Origin: JADKHC01 sp047600805
GTDB lineage: Bacteria > Verrucomicrobiota > Verrucomicrobiia > Opitutales > Opitutaceae
Assembly (NCBI GenBank): GCA_047600805.1
Contig: JASGKG010000001.1
Coordinates: 4,030,001 to 4,094,000 of the forward strand
DNA length: 64,000 nucleotides
Reading direction: 5' to 3'
The translations under genes and the position numbers were made by a program. This document shows positions 52,417 to 61,441 of the stretch, piece by piece; the stretch's first letter is position 1, and every line of letters starts with the position of its first letter. The notes under the pieces are model-generated. The model searched no databases, had not been told where the DNA came from, and saw nothing but the letters and a program-made list of their open reading frames with translations.

Positions 52417-52799
52417 CGCCCGCAACTGTACTCCGTAAGCCGAAGCTGCACTTCGACACGTCGGCGAATCCAAGCCATGTCACGTTTGACGATGGCAAGG
52501 AGTTGAAGCGAAACATTCCATGGCTGCACTACGTCGAAGCGCGCTGGCAATATGCCGAACCGGATTGTATCGGTATAGAAATCGGAGAATGGGTTGTCGT
52601 CATGCATGGCTATAACCTCGGGCCTCTATTCTTGGCGATCGAAGATCGCACCCTTGCGCGCGTGCGTGCGCAACCAGACTTGGGACAGGATCGGGAACGC
52701 GAAGCCGACACGTTTGTAACGGAGATGCGGTTTGGAAAACAGAAGGGTAAGCAGACCGGGAAAGCCGGTGCTCCTCAGCCGGATCTTCTCCTGCCATGA
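52413..52799 (+). CDS. Hypothetical protein coupled to the relaxase
   Basis: The 128 aa protein starts within the relaxase stop. It has a folded-looking first 85 residues rich in aromatic residues (WLHYVEARWQYAEPDCIGIEIG, here split by no gap in the gene; then VVVMHGYNLGPLFLAIEDRTL) and a Lys/Gln-rich disordered tail. No family is recognised. Translational coupling suggests a relaxosome accessory role. Confidence 0.55.
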   Translation: MTPATVLRKPKLHFDTSANPSHVTFDDGKELKRNIPWLHYVEARWQYAEPDCIGIEIGEWVVVMHGYNLGPLFLAIEDRTLARVRAQPDLGQDREREADTFVTEMRFGKQKGKQTGKAGAPQPDLLLP

Positions 52800-52817
52800 A
52801 TCGGGGCTGATCGAATA

Positions 52818-53066
52818 TTACTCGAAGAACGCTTGCACAGGAACCCGCAGGGCCTTGGCGACGGCAGCCAACTCAAAGTCGAGAACCGGACGTTCCCCAT
52901 TTTCAATTTTGGCTACTTGCGATTGGTTCACCAATATGCCGTGACGAGCCAGACGGCCGACCATGTCTTCCTGTGTAATCTTTGGCACCGCGGCCAAGCG
53001 GACTCGGCGGATGGCGGCACCGGTGATATTACGGCTGGCAGATGCTTTGTTCTCGGCTCGTTTCAC
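52818..53066 (-). CDS. XRE-family HTH repressor
   Basis: The 82 aa protein is essentially one Cro/C1-type HTH: ITQEDMVGRLARHGILVNQS, then QVAKIENGERPVLDFELAAV and a final helix. It sits between the relaxase genes and the trb operon, facing away from the latter. Two perfect dyads lie in the shared upstream region, so it may control conjugation genes and itself. Confidence 0.8.
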   Translation of the reverse strand: MKRAENKASASRNITGAAIRRVRLAAVPKITQEDMVGRLARHGILVNQSQVAKIENGERPVLDFELAAVAKALRVPVQAFFE

Positions 53067-53420
53067 GACGAACCGAGAGTAGAGATATTCTTAACCGGAA
53101 TTATTCTCCTTGAGAATAAAATGAAACTGCATCAAGCGTTTGGGTGTAATTGATCGAGATGCTGGTATTGCAACAGATTTGATTTTTCCTGGGCAATATG
53201 TATGGTTTCATAGAGTGATTTAGCGCTTTTGAGGCGTGGAGTCTTTTTAGGGATTTGTTCCCAACTATGCATACCGAAAATTCGGTAGGGGCCTAACATT
53301 GTCTTGTTAATCGTCGCAAAGGAGATGTTTACCAGCGCGATTTTCCTAACTGAAGGACGTAGCTAATCGCGTGGGTTCCGGCCCCCACAAGTGCCGACTC
53401 AACTTAGCGGAGATGTACCT
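53067..53420. promoter_or_regulatory. Regulatory gap with two dyads between XRE gene and trb operon
   Basis: TTATTCTC-CTT-GAGAATAA (53102-53120) lies 36 bp from the repressor start. TACCGAA-AA-TTCGGTA (53272-53287) lies closer to the trb genes and shares the TACCG/CGGTA core with the palindromes of the relaxase gap. A GGAGA 8 bp before the ATG at 53421 is a good ribosome binding site. Confidence 0.55.
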
Positions 53421-53834
53421 ATGTTAATCTTGATCCAAGTAGTGCCTGGTGTGGTGTTGGCGATTGGTTCGGTATTGTTGGCAAAAGCGCTGCATCTGTA
53501 TTCGGCGAATCGTTTGCAGGTGGTAAGCGGAGATCGGCGAAAACAGATGCTCACGGCTTTGGCGGTGATCGCGATCCCGACTTTGTCGCATGCGCAGGCA
53601 GTCGACCTGCGCACCGCGACAGAATCAGGTAACGCCATCATCATGTACTTGAGCGGCATCTTTGCCGCCGTCGGTATCGTCGCTGCTGGTGTGGCGATGA
53701 TGATGGGGCGGCAATCCATCGCGAAATGGGCTTTTGCCGGTGCGATGGTGAGTGGCCTGGCCTTTGCGATCGTCAAGACGATGTGGGGCAACATGGGACT
53801 CGAAGCCGCTGGCGTCAGTTCCTTCGGACAATAA
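53421..53834 (+). CDS. trbC: TrbC/VirB2-like pilin
   Basis: The major conjugative pilin is predicted. The ATG at 53421 has a good ribosome binding site and gives 137 aa. A typical pilin precursor begins inside at residue 43: signal peptide MLTALAVIAIPTLSHAQA, then a short acidic stretch, and two membrane helices (NAIIMYLSGIFAAVGIVAAG and KWAFAGAMVSGLAFAIV). The 42-residue extension contains a further hydrophobic helix, which is unusual. The ATG at 53547 is an alternative start. Confidence 0.75.
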   Translation: MLILIQVVPGVVLAIGSVLLAKALHLYSANRLQVVSGDRRKQMLTALAVIAIPTLSHAQAVDLRTATESGNAIIMYLSGIFAAVGIVAAGVAMMMGRQSIAKWAFAGAMVSGLAFAIVKTMWGNMGLEAAGVSSFGQ

Positions 53835-53849
53835 TCAGGCGACACAAAC

Positions 53850-54449
53850 ATGAACAGCATGCAGCTAAACGAACACGACGCCAACCAGGGGGCTCAGTCA
53901 TCGGGTGAATTTCTCGGGATGACCGGCAATTCCGGTTGGTACCTGCTGGGCTCCGGAGGTGCGACCATCATGATGGTTATCCTCCTCTGGGGCGTTTTGG
54001 GCGTTTCGCTGCTGCTGTGCTTGTTTATTGGAATGGTGCTATGCAGTGGTTCGTTAGCCTACGTATTTGCCCTGAAAAACAACAAGCCGGACCATTACGA
54101 CACGGATTTCTTCGAATCCGCGCTCGTGGAAGCGGGCGTGCTTTCCTTCTGCTTCGGTCCTCGTGCGAGGCGGCTGGCGAATCCATTTATTGCCGATTCG
54201 GAACCTTTGCAGGCTGCGCAGCCCGCCGCGCAGTCGAGTGCTCGCGCATCATCGTCCGACAAGCGGAGCCGTCGCACGGTCTCGCGTGCGCCAGCGAAAC
54301 CAGACGATTCAGCGCACGACTCAGAGAGGAAAAAATCCGAGCGCGCGAAACCACAGCCAGTGGTAGCGCGCTCGGAATACGACCAATTGCAGGAGAAACT
54401 TGAAACCACGGAAGAGCTGCTCGAAGAGGCGCTCGCGGAGACGGAATAA
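53850..54449 (+). CDS. TrbD/VirB3-like membrane protein with long tail
   Basis: The first 90 residues contain a hydrophobic double span (SGGATIMMVILLWGVLGVSL, then a second helix to about residue 74) as in VirB3/TrbD, the inner-membrane partner of the VirB4 ATPase. Then comes a Ser/Ala/Arg-rich disordered stretch and a Glu-rich coiled end (about residues 170-199). At 199 aa it is nearly twice the normal length. Its position between pilin and VirB4 genes supports the call. Confidence 0.65.
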   Translation: MNSMQLNEHDANQGAQSSGEFLGMTGNSGWYLLGSGGATIMMVILLWGVLGVSLLLCLFIGMVLCSGSLAYVFALKNNKPDHYDTDFFESALVEAGVLSFCFGPRARRLANPFIADSEPLQAAQPAAQSSARASSSDKRSRRTVSRAPAKPDDSAHDSERKKSERAKPQPVVARSEYDQLQEKLETTEELLEEALAETE

Positions 54450-54451
54450 CC

Positions 54452-57154
54452 ATGCGTGTTGAAGCACCAGACGGATACTTTGGTGAAGACATGATTGTCT
54501 TCGAAGGCCTACATCGCGGCGGCTTCGTTTCTCGGGGCTTTGAAATCATCGCGCCCGATCTGGAGCAGGCTGATCCGATTCACCATAACGCCTTCGAGTC
54601 CGATCTCGTCGCATTGCTGTCCGTGTTGAAACCTGACTGGCGGGTGCAGGTGCAGTGGGCAACCGATTCGAACTATCGCACGGCGCTCCAGCATTACCGG
54701 GATGATACGGTTAAGCACTCGACGAATGCGTGGAGCACAAGGCAGCGAAATGAACGCTTTGTGCGCTACTCGCGGCTTGCTGAGGAAGGCGTGCTCCGCC
54801 GCGAACGGCTGCGGCTCTACTTTACGATGCCGGTCGATGCCGATGCACTCGGGCAGAAAGCGGGACGCTTGACCAGCGAGGCATTGCTCAATGCCTACAG
54901 CGAGCAATTCAAACAGACAGGGCAGTTTTTGCAGGCACTCTTCGGTGGCAGTGGCGGACAAGTGCGCGCTATGACGAATGCCGATCACTTTCTCCATTAC
55001 CTCGAATTTCTTAATCCGTCGCTGCCGGAACAACGGGTGACTGATCCGCTCGAATTCTTCGATCCGACAAAATCAATCCAGGAGAACTGCTGGCACGGCG
55101 AAGGCCGGCCGCTCGAAAAGCCCGACGCCGGATTTTACCTCGATGGATACTATCACGGGATGCTGGTGCTGAAATCGCTTCCAAAGCGTACACGCCCGAG
55201 CATTGCGTACATTCTCACGAAGCTCGGCTTCCGCGAGTACGCGATCACGGTCAACGTCGAGTCGGTCGATGTGGAGGAGTTGATCGAGAAAGAGCAAAAG
55301 GAATTGAACCGCGTCGAAGGCGACTACGAGAGCCTCAAAAAAGTGAAGCTCCTGGCCGCCATGAAGACGAAGGCTGCGAAGATCGCGCGCTATTCCAACG
55401 GCGACAGTTCACCGTACCGAATCCAATATATCATCCGTGCGTGGGATCGCAGCCGTGAAGAACTGCGTGCAAAGCTGACCGCGCTGAAGGCGGCGGTCGC
55501 GAGCATGGAGCGGGCGCAGGCCTACGAACCGGCGCTCGAACCTTCGGCGCGGAATTTCTTTTACTGCACCTGGCCTGGTTGGTCCTTCAGCCGCTACAAC
55601 TCGCTTTGGCACGACTACGATGACGCGTTGGTTGCGAACATCCTGCCCTTTTCTTCGACGCCAATAGGTCATCTCGATCACGCCGAGTTCATCTACGAAG
55701 GTTCGAACGGGAATCTTGTCGGTGGCCGTACGTTCGTTGGAGATGGCAGCAGTCAGACTCCGCAAAATGCAGTCGTGATCGGGACGACCGGCTCGGGAAA
55801 GAGCGTCAATATTATCGATATTCTCACGCAGACCGAACCATTTTACTACTACACGATGATCGTGGAGGAAGGCGAATCCTACACGACCTACGCCAAAACC
55901 GTCGATCCAACAACGGAGCCGATCATCGTTCAGGCCAACGGAAAGCTAACCATGAATTACCTGGATACGCGCGGTCTGCCGCTGTCCGGGTTGCACCTGA
56001 GCGCAGCGGCGGCGCTGCCGATGCTCATGGTCGGTCAGTCGAAAGACGAAGACCGCACTAAGCTGCGGCAGGCGCTGCTCTCAAACGCCATTGGTCGTTT
56101 GTACGAAGATTTCTCGCGTTGGTATCTCAACAAACACCCGGAAGAGCGAATGGCGCTGGCCCGTCGCGCCTACGCACTCGATGCGTACCGGCGTGAGCGC
56201 ATGGGGCCGCAGGCCACGGAACTCGACGCTTTTCTTGAATTCGCTGAATTCGAAACATCGAAGGCAGACGAAGCAGCGACCCTCGTCGCTCGGGCCGACG
56301 AAGCCGAGGTCACACGGTTTGCGAAGGAGGCGGCCGGCGCGCAGCAAGTTCGCGATTTGATTTTTTCCCGGTTCACACCGGCCGAACAACCGCAACACGG
56401 CCACTTGCAGGAATTGTTGTCGGCGGAGGCCTCCGGTCCGCATGCAGACGAGATGCGCTATCTCGCCACGTTGCTCGAACCGTGGTCTGCCGGCGGCAGT
56501 TACGGCGAACTTTTCGACGGCGTCTCGAACGTAAACCTAACCGGCAAGATTGCGCATTTCGAATTGGGCTACATTCCGGAATCGGCCGAGGAGCTGAAGG
56601 CTGCCGCCGCGTTCCTCATCGCGAACTACACCCGCTCGCACATGATGCGTCTGCCTCGCGGGCTGAGGAAACGAAATATCTTCGAAGAAGTCGCGCGCTT
56701 CTCTCTCGTTCCCTCTGGCCGGAAGGTTTTGCGCGAATCCTATCAACAGCTCCGCAAGTACAATGTCTGGAATGTCGCGACGGTTCAGAACTACGAGCAG
56801 TTCAAATCATCTGACATTCGCGGCGCTGTCCTCGGCAACAGCCGCATTCTTTTCCTGCTCCGACAAAGCGACCGTTCCGACATCGAAGATCTCGCGCAGG
56901 ATTTTCCGATTCCGGATGCAGCGAAGGATGCCGTGATGAGTCACCCTGAACCGGAAAAACTCATCGGGAAAAAGTATTCGCAGTTCACCTACTACCACAC
57001 CGATGAGCGCAGGCCGCTGATCGTGACGATGCGCAACGTTGCCTCGCGGGAGATGCTCTACTGCGCGTCGAGTTCCGGCGCGCATTTCGATCAACGCCAG
57101 AAAGCACTCAGAGGCCACGCGAACATCGTCGAGGCCATTGTCGCCAACGCCTAA
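54452..57154 (+). CDS. trbE: VirB4/TrbE-type secretion ATPase
   Basis: This 900 aa ATPase powers assembly of the conjugation channel. The N-terminal half is the membrane-facing domain, and the C-terminal half is the FtsK/VirD4-like motor with Walker A VVIGTTGSGKSVNII (about residues 440-454). LRESYQQLRKYNVWNVATVQ and a late RSDRSDIEDLAQDF segment match the VirB4 C-terminal region. It starts 2 bp after the VirB3-like gene and leaves 3 bp to the next one. Confidence 0.9.
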   Translation: MRVEAPDGYFGEDMIVFEGLHRGGFVSRGFEIIAPDLEQADPIHHNAFESDLVALLSVLKPDWRVQVQWATDSNYRTALQHYRDDTVKHSTNAWSTRQRNERFVRYSRLAEEGVLRRERLRLYFTMPVDADALGQKAGRLTSEALLNAYSEQFKQTGQFLQALFGGSGGQVRAMTNADHFLHYLEFLNPSLPEQRVTDPLEFFDPTKSIQENCWHGEGRPLEKPDAGFYLDGYYHGMLVLKSLPKRTRPSIAYILTKLGFREYAITVNVESVDVEELIEKEQKELNRVEGDYESLKKVKLLAAMKTKAAKIARYSNGDSSPYRIQYIIRAWDRSREELRAKLTALKAAVASMERAQAYEPALEPSARNFFYCTWPGWSFSRYNSLWHDYDDALVANILPFSSTPIGHLDHAEFIYEGSNGNLVGGRTFVGDGSSQTPQNAVVIGTTGSGKSVNIIDILTQTEPFYYYTMIVEEGESYTTYAKTVDPTTEPIIVQANGKLTMNYLDTRGLPLSGLHLSAAAALPMLMVGQSKDEDRTKLRQALLSNAIGRLYEDFSRWYLNKHPEERMALARRAYALDAYRRERMGPQATELDAFLEFAEFETSKADEAATLVARADEAEVTRFAKEAAGAQQVRDLIFSRFTPAEQPQHGHLQELLSAEASGPHADEMRYLATLLEPWSAGGSYGELFDGVSNVNLTGKIAHFELGYIPESAEELKAAAAFLIANYTRSHMMRLPRGLRKRNIFEEVARFSLVPSGRKVLRESYQQLRKYNVWNVATVQNYEQFKSSDIRGAVLGNSRILFLLRQSDRSDIEDLAQDFPIPDAAKDAVMSHPEPEKLIGKKYSQFTYYHTDERRPLIVTMRNVASREMLYCASSSGAHFDQRQKALRGHANIVEAIVANA

Positions 57155-57157
57155 ACC

Positions 57158-57775
57158 ATGAAAACGAACCAAGAAATTAAGAACGAAGCCCAGCAACTGG
57201 CGATTCTCGGTCGTCAGTTCCAAAACGAGCAACGTGTGGCAATGGACAATGTCGCGCTCGCCGCCACGGCTCGAACACTGATGCATTTCCCCTCGGACCA
57301 AGCCAATCTTGGTTCTAATCGTCGTGTGGATGTCGCGATTGATGACGGCGAGCTGGTCTTTCGTCTCATGGAGTCGGGTTTGCAGGATCTTGCTGGGCAG
57401 CGGCGCCAAAATGCAAATGAGGGTACGCTCATTCTCGCGAGTGCAGAAGTGCGGGACGTGTTAAGTGCCGGGTATGTCCTGGCTGAAGAAGAGTGCCTGT
57501 CATCTGCATTGGAGCCTTACGCGGAGCGGTCCGAAGAATCTGACGATCCGGCCGATGACGAGGCGGTAGCAGAAGTGGGAACGATCCTTGAAGCCGAACA
57601 TCTTTCGGCGGCTGATCGCATGCGCACGCGAGCGGAAATTGTCGGATTTCTCGAAGGCCAGATCAAACCCAGTGTGCTCATCGGCCGAGCCATCGAGCGC
57701 CAGTGCGCGCGCGAGGAATTCCGCGAGGCCATGGTGGAGAGACATGAGCTTAAGCTCACGATTGGCGAACCATAA
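57158..57775 (+). CDS. Hypothetical protein in the trb operon
   Basis: The 205 aa soluble acidic protein has no recognised domain. It starts with KTNQEIKNEAQQLAILGRQF, has an acidic centre (SEESDDPADDEAVAEVG) and ends in a helical LSAADRMRTRAEIVGFLEGQ segment. It is not a standard Trb component; it may be specific to this lineage of elements. Confidence 0.6.
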   Translation: MKTNQEIKNEAQQLAILGRQFQNEQRVAMDNVALAATARTLMHFPSDQANLGSNRRVDVAIDDGELVFRLMESGLQDLAGQRRQNANEGTLILASAEVRDVLSAGYVLAEEECLSSALEPYAERSEESDDPADDEAVAEVGTILEAEHLSAADRMRTRAEIVGFLEGQIKPSVLIGRAIERQCAREEFREAMVERHELKLTIGEP

Positions 57776-57810
57776 AAAACAACCAACAAGTAACTACGAT
57801 TTCGAAAAAC

Positions 57811-58281
57811 ATGAATCGATACCTAAAAATCGCACTTTCCATTGCGCTGGTTGTATCTGCTTTCGCCGTCTCTGGCTGTTCGACCGCGGGAGGCGACACG
57901 GCAGGGCGCACCCGTGATTTCACTACGACCGCTGCGACTACGGCCGCCGGTGGCTATGTCGGCGCGAATAACAGTAACAACAAAGCTAAGGGTGCTGCGA
58001 TTGGCGCGGCGGCGGGTTTTGTCGTCGGTGAGACGATCAGCTACTTCAACAACAAGGCACAAAAAGAAGCCTTTCTGGCCGGATACGAAAAAGGCCAATC
58101 CAATGCGGTGAAACAGCAATACTGGATTGCGCGCGACAATCAACGTCCGCGAACCGACGACGGTTACGAAGAAACTTTGTATGAAATCACGGTGCCGCCC
58201 AGTGAACGGGACGGAGTTCGCCGTGAAGCAACCAAACGCGTCATCCGCGTGGTGATGCCAAAAGAGGAGACTGGATCATGA
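57811..58281 (+). CDS. Glycine-zipper lipoprotein of the trb operon
   Basis: The 156 aa precursor has a signal peptide ending in the lipobox VSGCS. A Gly/Ala-rich zipper (AKGAAIGAAAGFVVGETI, about residues 59-76) that can insert into the outer membrane follows, and then a C-terminal beta-rich part (YEETLYEITVPPSERDG). It overlaps the next start by 4 bp. It might stabilise the outer-membrane pore or act in surface exclusion. Confidence 0.75.
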   Translation: MNRYLKIALSIALVVSAFAVSGCSTAGGDTAGRTRDFTTTAATTAAGGYVGANNSNNKAKGAAIGAAAGFVVGETISYFNNKAQKEAFLAGYEKGQSNAVKQQYWIARDNQRPRTDDGYEETLYEITVPPSERDGVRREATKRVIRVVMPKEETGS

Positions 58282-59087
58282 AAAAATTAATCGCACTCGC
58301 ATTGTTCGCCGTCGCCACGGCGATTCCTGCCTCGGCTCAATGGGCCGTGTTCGACGTCCCAAATCTCATGCAAAGCGTTTTGAACTACGCAGCAATGGGG
58401 GAGCAAATTGCTAAACAGGTGATACAGATAAAAAATCAGGTTGAGCAAATCCGACAACTCGAAAGCCAGTTGCAACGCATGGGTGACATGGCGACCTATC
58501 GCAATCTGATCGGATTTTCCGAATTCCGTCGTGACCTCAGTCTGCCGTCACAGGTCAGACGATGGAATGATCGCACGACGACAATCAACGGTAGCGGACT
58601 CTTTGGCGACACGCGAGGTGGTCTCTTCCCGGAAATCACACCTCAGTATTTCGACTTCGACGGGAGACCGGTCACGCGCGATCCCAAGCTTTTTAAGCAG
58701 TCGCACGATGTGATAGTGACAGTCGATGATTTCAAGACGGTGCAAAGTGACGTTTACACCCGACGCCAGGATCTGAAGCGCGGCATTGCTCTCACGAGCG
58801 AGGCGATGCAGGCTGCGACAACCGAAGCCGAGCAGCAAAAACTTCAGGCTGTGCTAGACGCGCAATATGCTCAGCTCTCGACGGTGGATTCGGAAGTTTC
58901 GCTCAGCGCTGCCGAGGTGAAAGTGAAAGAGGCAGAGGCCACCGCGATGCAGAATGCACAAGCTGAGGCAGAGGCCGAGACGCGGCGAAAGCTTTCGCAA
59001 CAGGAGGTGGACAAGATTTCCACAACATTCACGCCCAACTACGAGTGCATGCTCCAATTTGTAACTGAACGGCGTTTAGGCCAGTAA
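58278..59087 (+). CDS. trbJ: TrbJ/VirB5-like pilus-tip protein
   Basis: The 269 aa precursor has a signal peptide (KKLIALALFAVATAIPASAQ). It then has the long amphipathic helix of VirB5/TrbJ proteins (MLNYAAM-type start, IAKQVIQIKNQVEQIRQLES) and a C-terminal helical hairpin rich in Glu, Ala and Gln (about residues 175-250). These proteins sit at the pilus base or tip and help contact recipients. The following small lipoprotein is where TrbK is expected. Confidence 0.75.
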   Translation: MKKLIALALFAVATAIPASAQWAVFDVPNLMQSVLNYAAMGEQIAKQVIQIKNQVEQIRQLESQLQRMGDMATYRNLIGFSEFRRDLSLPSQVRRWNDRTTTINGSGLFGDTRGGLFPEITPQYFDFDGRPVTRDPKLFKQSHDVIVTVDDFKTVQSDVYTRRQDLKRGIALTSEAMQAATTEAEQQKLQAVLDAQYAQLSTVDSEVSLSAAEVKVKEAEATAMQNAQAEAEAETRRKLSQQEVDKISTTFTPNYECMLQFVTERRLGQ

Positions 59088-59124
59088 CGCAACTTTCCTA
59101 CGATTGCTCGGTCAATCTTTGCGC

Positions 59125-59376
59125 ATGAAAACAATGCTCATCGCCGGAGGCGTGCTTCTCGCACTTTTTGCAACTGCTTGTACGGACCGCGAAGCCGAGG
59201 CCCGTCGAGTAAAAGAAGAGGCTGAGGCCAAGGCGCGGGCCGAAGCCGCCCGTAAGGAAATGGATGCATTACCGAAGACGTTTCAAACCCCCGATTACTT
59301 CAAAAGAAATAAGCCCGCTCAAAAACCAGCAGCATCAACCGAACCGAATAAAAGTAACAATCAGAGTTCGCCGTGA
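59125..59376 (+). CDS. TrbK-like small lipoprotein (entry exclusion candidate)
   Basis: The ATG at 59125 (MKTMLIAGGVLLALFATACT) gives an 83 aa lipoprotein precursor with lipobox ATAC. A highly charged helix (EARRVKEEAEAKARAEAARK) and a Pro/Lys-rich tail follow. Size, lipobox and location between trbJ and trbL match TrbK/EexN entry-exclusion proteins, though sequence alone does not prove this. A TTG seven codons upstream is possible but less likely. Confidence 0.65.
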   Translation: MKTMLIAGGVLLALFATACTDREAEARRVKEEAEAKARAEAARKEMDALPKTFQTPDYFKRNKPAQKPAASTEPNKSNNQSSP

Positions 59377-60581
59377 TCGTCACCTCTATAGCCACCATTC
59401 TCCCAGCTACCTATTTCGACGGACTATCGTCGCTTTGGGGTGGTTGTGCCTACGTCGCGAGTGCGATTGTGGCGGCAGGGCTGGTATTTCAGACGGTGCG
59501 TGGCCGACCCGATGCAGGTACGTTCATCTGGCTTCTCGCCAAAGTTCTCTTCATCGGATTGAGCACGGTCTTCCTTCGCGAGTGGCTGATGCGGTTAAAT
59601 GACATCGTGATCGCGTTCGGTAACATGATGGGCATCGATCCCCGGACGGTGGATAATAGATTCATTGAATTCATTGCTGGTCGGACCACAACCAATCGCA
59701 ATGCAAGCGTGTGGGATGTGATATGGGGAACCAAATCGATTGGTACGGCTATCTCATATGCGTTTTTGTGGCTGTTCGGCTGGTTGTCGTGGGGAGTTCA
59801 GTACGTGGTGAAACTCATCGGTGGTGTTTTGCTGACGGCCGGCTGGTCGATCAGTCCGATCTTCCTCGCGTTTTTCATGGTTCGACCGATGGCCGGAGTC
59901 GCTCAACGCTTCTTGCTCGGCCTGATCGCTCTCGTCTGCTGGCCGTTCGGCTGGGTGATGGCTGCGGTTGTGACCAACGCAATGCTCGATGCTGCTGCGA
60001 CGGCCAATTTACTTCCGGTGTTCATAGCTGGTGCTCCACTTGCAGCGCCAGCGTTGACGGTGCTGCTTGTCGGCGCATGGATGCTGATCAGTTCGATTCT
60101 AGCTCCCTGGATTACTACGAAAATCTTATTGATGGGCGCAAATCCGGCTGCGGCGATGGCGCAAGGGATCGGAGGAGTCATGCAATCTGCCTTCGCTGGC
60201 GGTACTGGTGCTGCAGTCACAGCTGCGACCGGTGGTGGCGCGGCACCTGCGGTGATTGCAGCGGCTGCCGTTGGAACGTTGGCGGCCGGAAGTGAATCGG
60301 CTGCACGTGGAGGCGGATCAGCCCGAACTACGAGTGCAGCAATAAACGGGCTTTCTGGCCTTTACTCTGGACGTATTTCGCAACGCCATGCGGCGGCGGC
60401 CGAACGGTCTGCGATGGCACAACAAAAGGCAGCGGAATCGTCGGCAGCGTTTGCTGATGTATTCACTTCATATGCTCGCCGTCAGCGGCGCAGTCGGAGT
60501 GGCTTCGACAAACAGCCACATGACGATGATCCGAACCGAGCTGCAATTGACATTGATAACCATGCCAAGCCCAAATCGTAG
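59373..60581 (+). CDS. trbL: TrbL/VirB6-like polytopic membrane protein
   Basis: The 402 aa protein has about seven hydrophobic spans between residues 20 and 265, including YAFLWLFGWLSWGVQYVV, LIGGVLLTAGWSISPIFLAF and LTVLLVGAWMLISSILAPW. A Gly/Ala-rich segment and a basic cytoplasmic tail follow. This is the inner-membrane core of the channel, where substrate passes. It overlaps the lipoprotein gene by 4 bp. Confidence 0.85.
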   Translation: MIVTSIATILPATYFDGLSSLWGGCAYVASAIVAAGLVFQTVRGRPDAGTFIWLLAKVLFIGLSTVFLREWLMRLNDIVIAFGNMMGIDPRTVDNRFIEFIAGRTTTNRNASVWDVIWGTKSIGTAISYAFLWLFGWLSWGVQYVVKLIGGVLLTAGWSISPIFLAFFMVRPMAGVAQRFLLGLIALVCWPFGWVMAAVVTNAMLDAAATANLLPVFIAGAPLAAPALTVLLVGAWMLISSILAPWITTKILLMGANPAAAMAQGIGGVMQSAFAGGTGAAVTAATGGGAAPAVIAAAAVGTLAAGSESAARGGGSARTTSAAINGLSGLYSGRISQRHAAAAERSAMAQQKAAESSAAFADVFTSYARRQRRSRSGFDKQPHDDDPNRAAIDIDNHAKPKS

Positions 60582-60759
60582 AATAGTGAAAGCACTGGAA
60601 GAGTCGACGAAAGCAACGCTTCGGAGCGCCGCTGCGTTGGACAAAGTAACAGAAGCTCTTCGTGAGATGCTGCGCGACGACGACGAAGCGGAGGGCATAC
60701 CACCTCCTCTTCCTAAAGAGGTTCAGACTCAGCGGACAAAGCAACCACACAAGAAATAA
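60562..60759 (+). CDS. Small protein between trbL and trbF
   Basis: The ATG at 60562 (MPSPNRRIVKALEESTKATL) lies inside the trbL end, giving 65 aa. The product is a single charged helix (LRSAAALDKVTEALREMLRD) with a Pro-rich tail. No family is recognised. Codon use and tight spacing to trbF (7 bp) support a real gene. Confidence 0.55.
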   Translation: MPSPNRRIVKALEESTKATLRSAAALDKVTEALREMLRDDDEAEGIPPPLPKEVQTQRTKQPHKK

Positions 60760-60766
60760 CCTAACT

Positions 60767-61435
60767 ATGACAGAGACTTCCGAGACCACCCAGAAGAGGG
60801 TGGAGGCTCCTGCTGTGCCAAAATTCGGCAAACAGAAGCACTCATTGCTCGCGATATTCGAGCGGCAACGGCGTAGCGCATTGATTTGGTTCGTTATTGC
60901 GGTCGCCGCGTGGATTTGGTCGGCATGGGATCGTCAACAACTCATCGCGAAACTCACCCACAAGCGTGAGGTCGTGCTGATTGACAGTCTTGGTACCTAT
61001 TATGTTTCGCCGGTCGTCGATATTCAACAGGCGAAAGATCTGCACGCGATGCAGACCAAGCTCGCATGCAAGGCGCTCTTCGAACGCAACCCTGCGGGCT
61101 TGGATAATCCGGAACTTTTCAAACAGCTCTTTTTGCGCGATGCCGCACAAGTCGCGCAGACTGCGCTCGGAAAGACCAAGGCGGAATTCGAGGCAAAGTC
61201 TCTTCACCAGAAAGTTGAAATCGGCCCTCCCGAAGTTCTCAGCACGCGTGACAATGCCTTCTACACCTCGGCGGACATCCAGCTGATCCGTGTCGGCGCA
61301 TATCAAGGTGCACCGATCACCGAAGTCCTGCGTTACCGGGTGAAGTTCAAATTTCTGGTAAACCCCGACCTGACCCGCAACGGACGCTTCCCGACTGCGG
61401 TCGCGGCGTTTCAAGTCGAACCAATTAAAACATGA
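60767..61435 (+). CDS. trbF: TrbF/VirB8-like inner-membrane scaffold protein
   Basis: From the ATG at 60767 the protein is 222 aa. A short cytoplasmic head is followed by one membrane span (ALIWFVIAVAAWIWSAW, about residues 37-53) and a periplasmic NTF2-like domain (VVLIDSLGTYYVSPV, then EVLRYRVKFKFLVNPD). VirB8 proteins bridge inner and outer channel parts. Longer upstream frames overlap the previous gene and lack a ribosome binding site. Confidence 0.8.
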   Translation: MTETSETTQKRVEAPAVPKFGKQKHSLLAIFERQRRSALIWFVIAVAAWIWSAWDRQQLIAKLTHKREVVLIDSLGTYYVSPVVDIQQAKDLHAMQTKLACKALFERNPAGLDNPELFKQLFLRDAAQVAQTALGKTKAEFEAKSLHQKVEIGPPEVLSTRDNAFYTSADIQLIRVGAYQGAPITEVLRYRVKFKFLVNPDLTRNGRFPTAVAAFQVEPIKT

Positions 61436-61441
61436 AAACCT

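Noticed and set aside
53399..53884. 161-codon minus-strand frame opposite the pilin gene
   Set aside because: The plus strand encodes a signal peptide and two membrane helices in operon context with a ribosome binding site.
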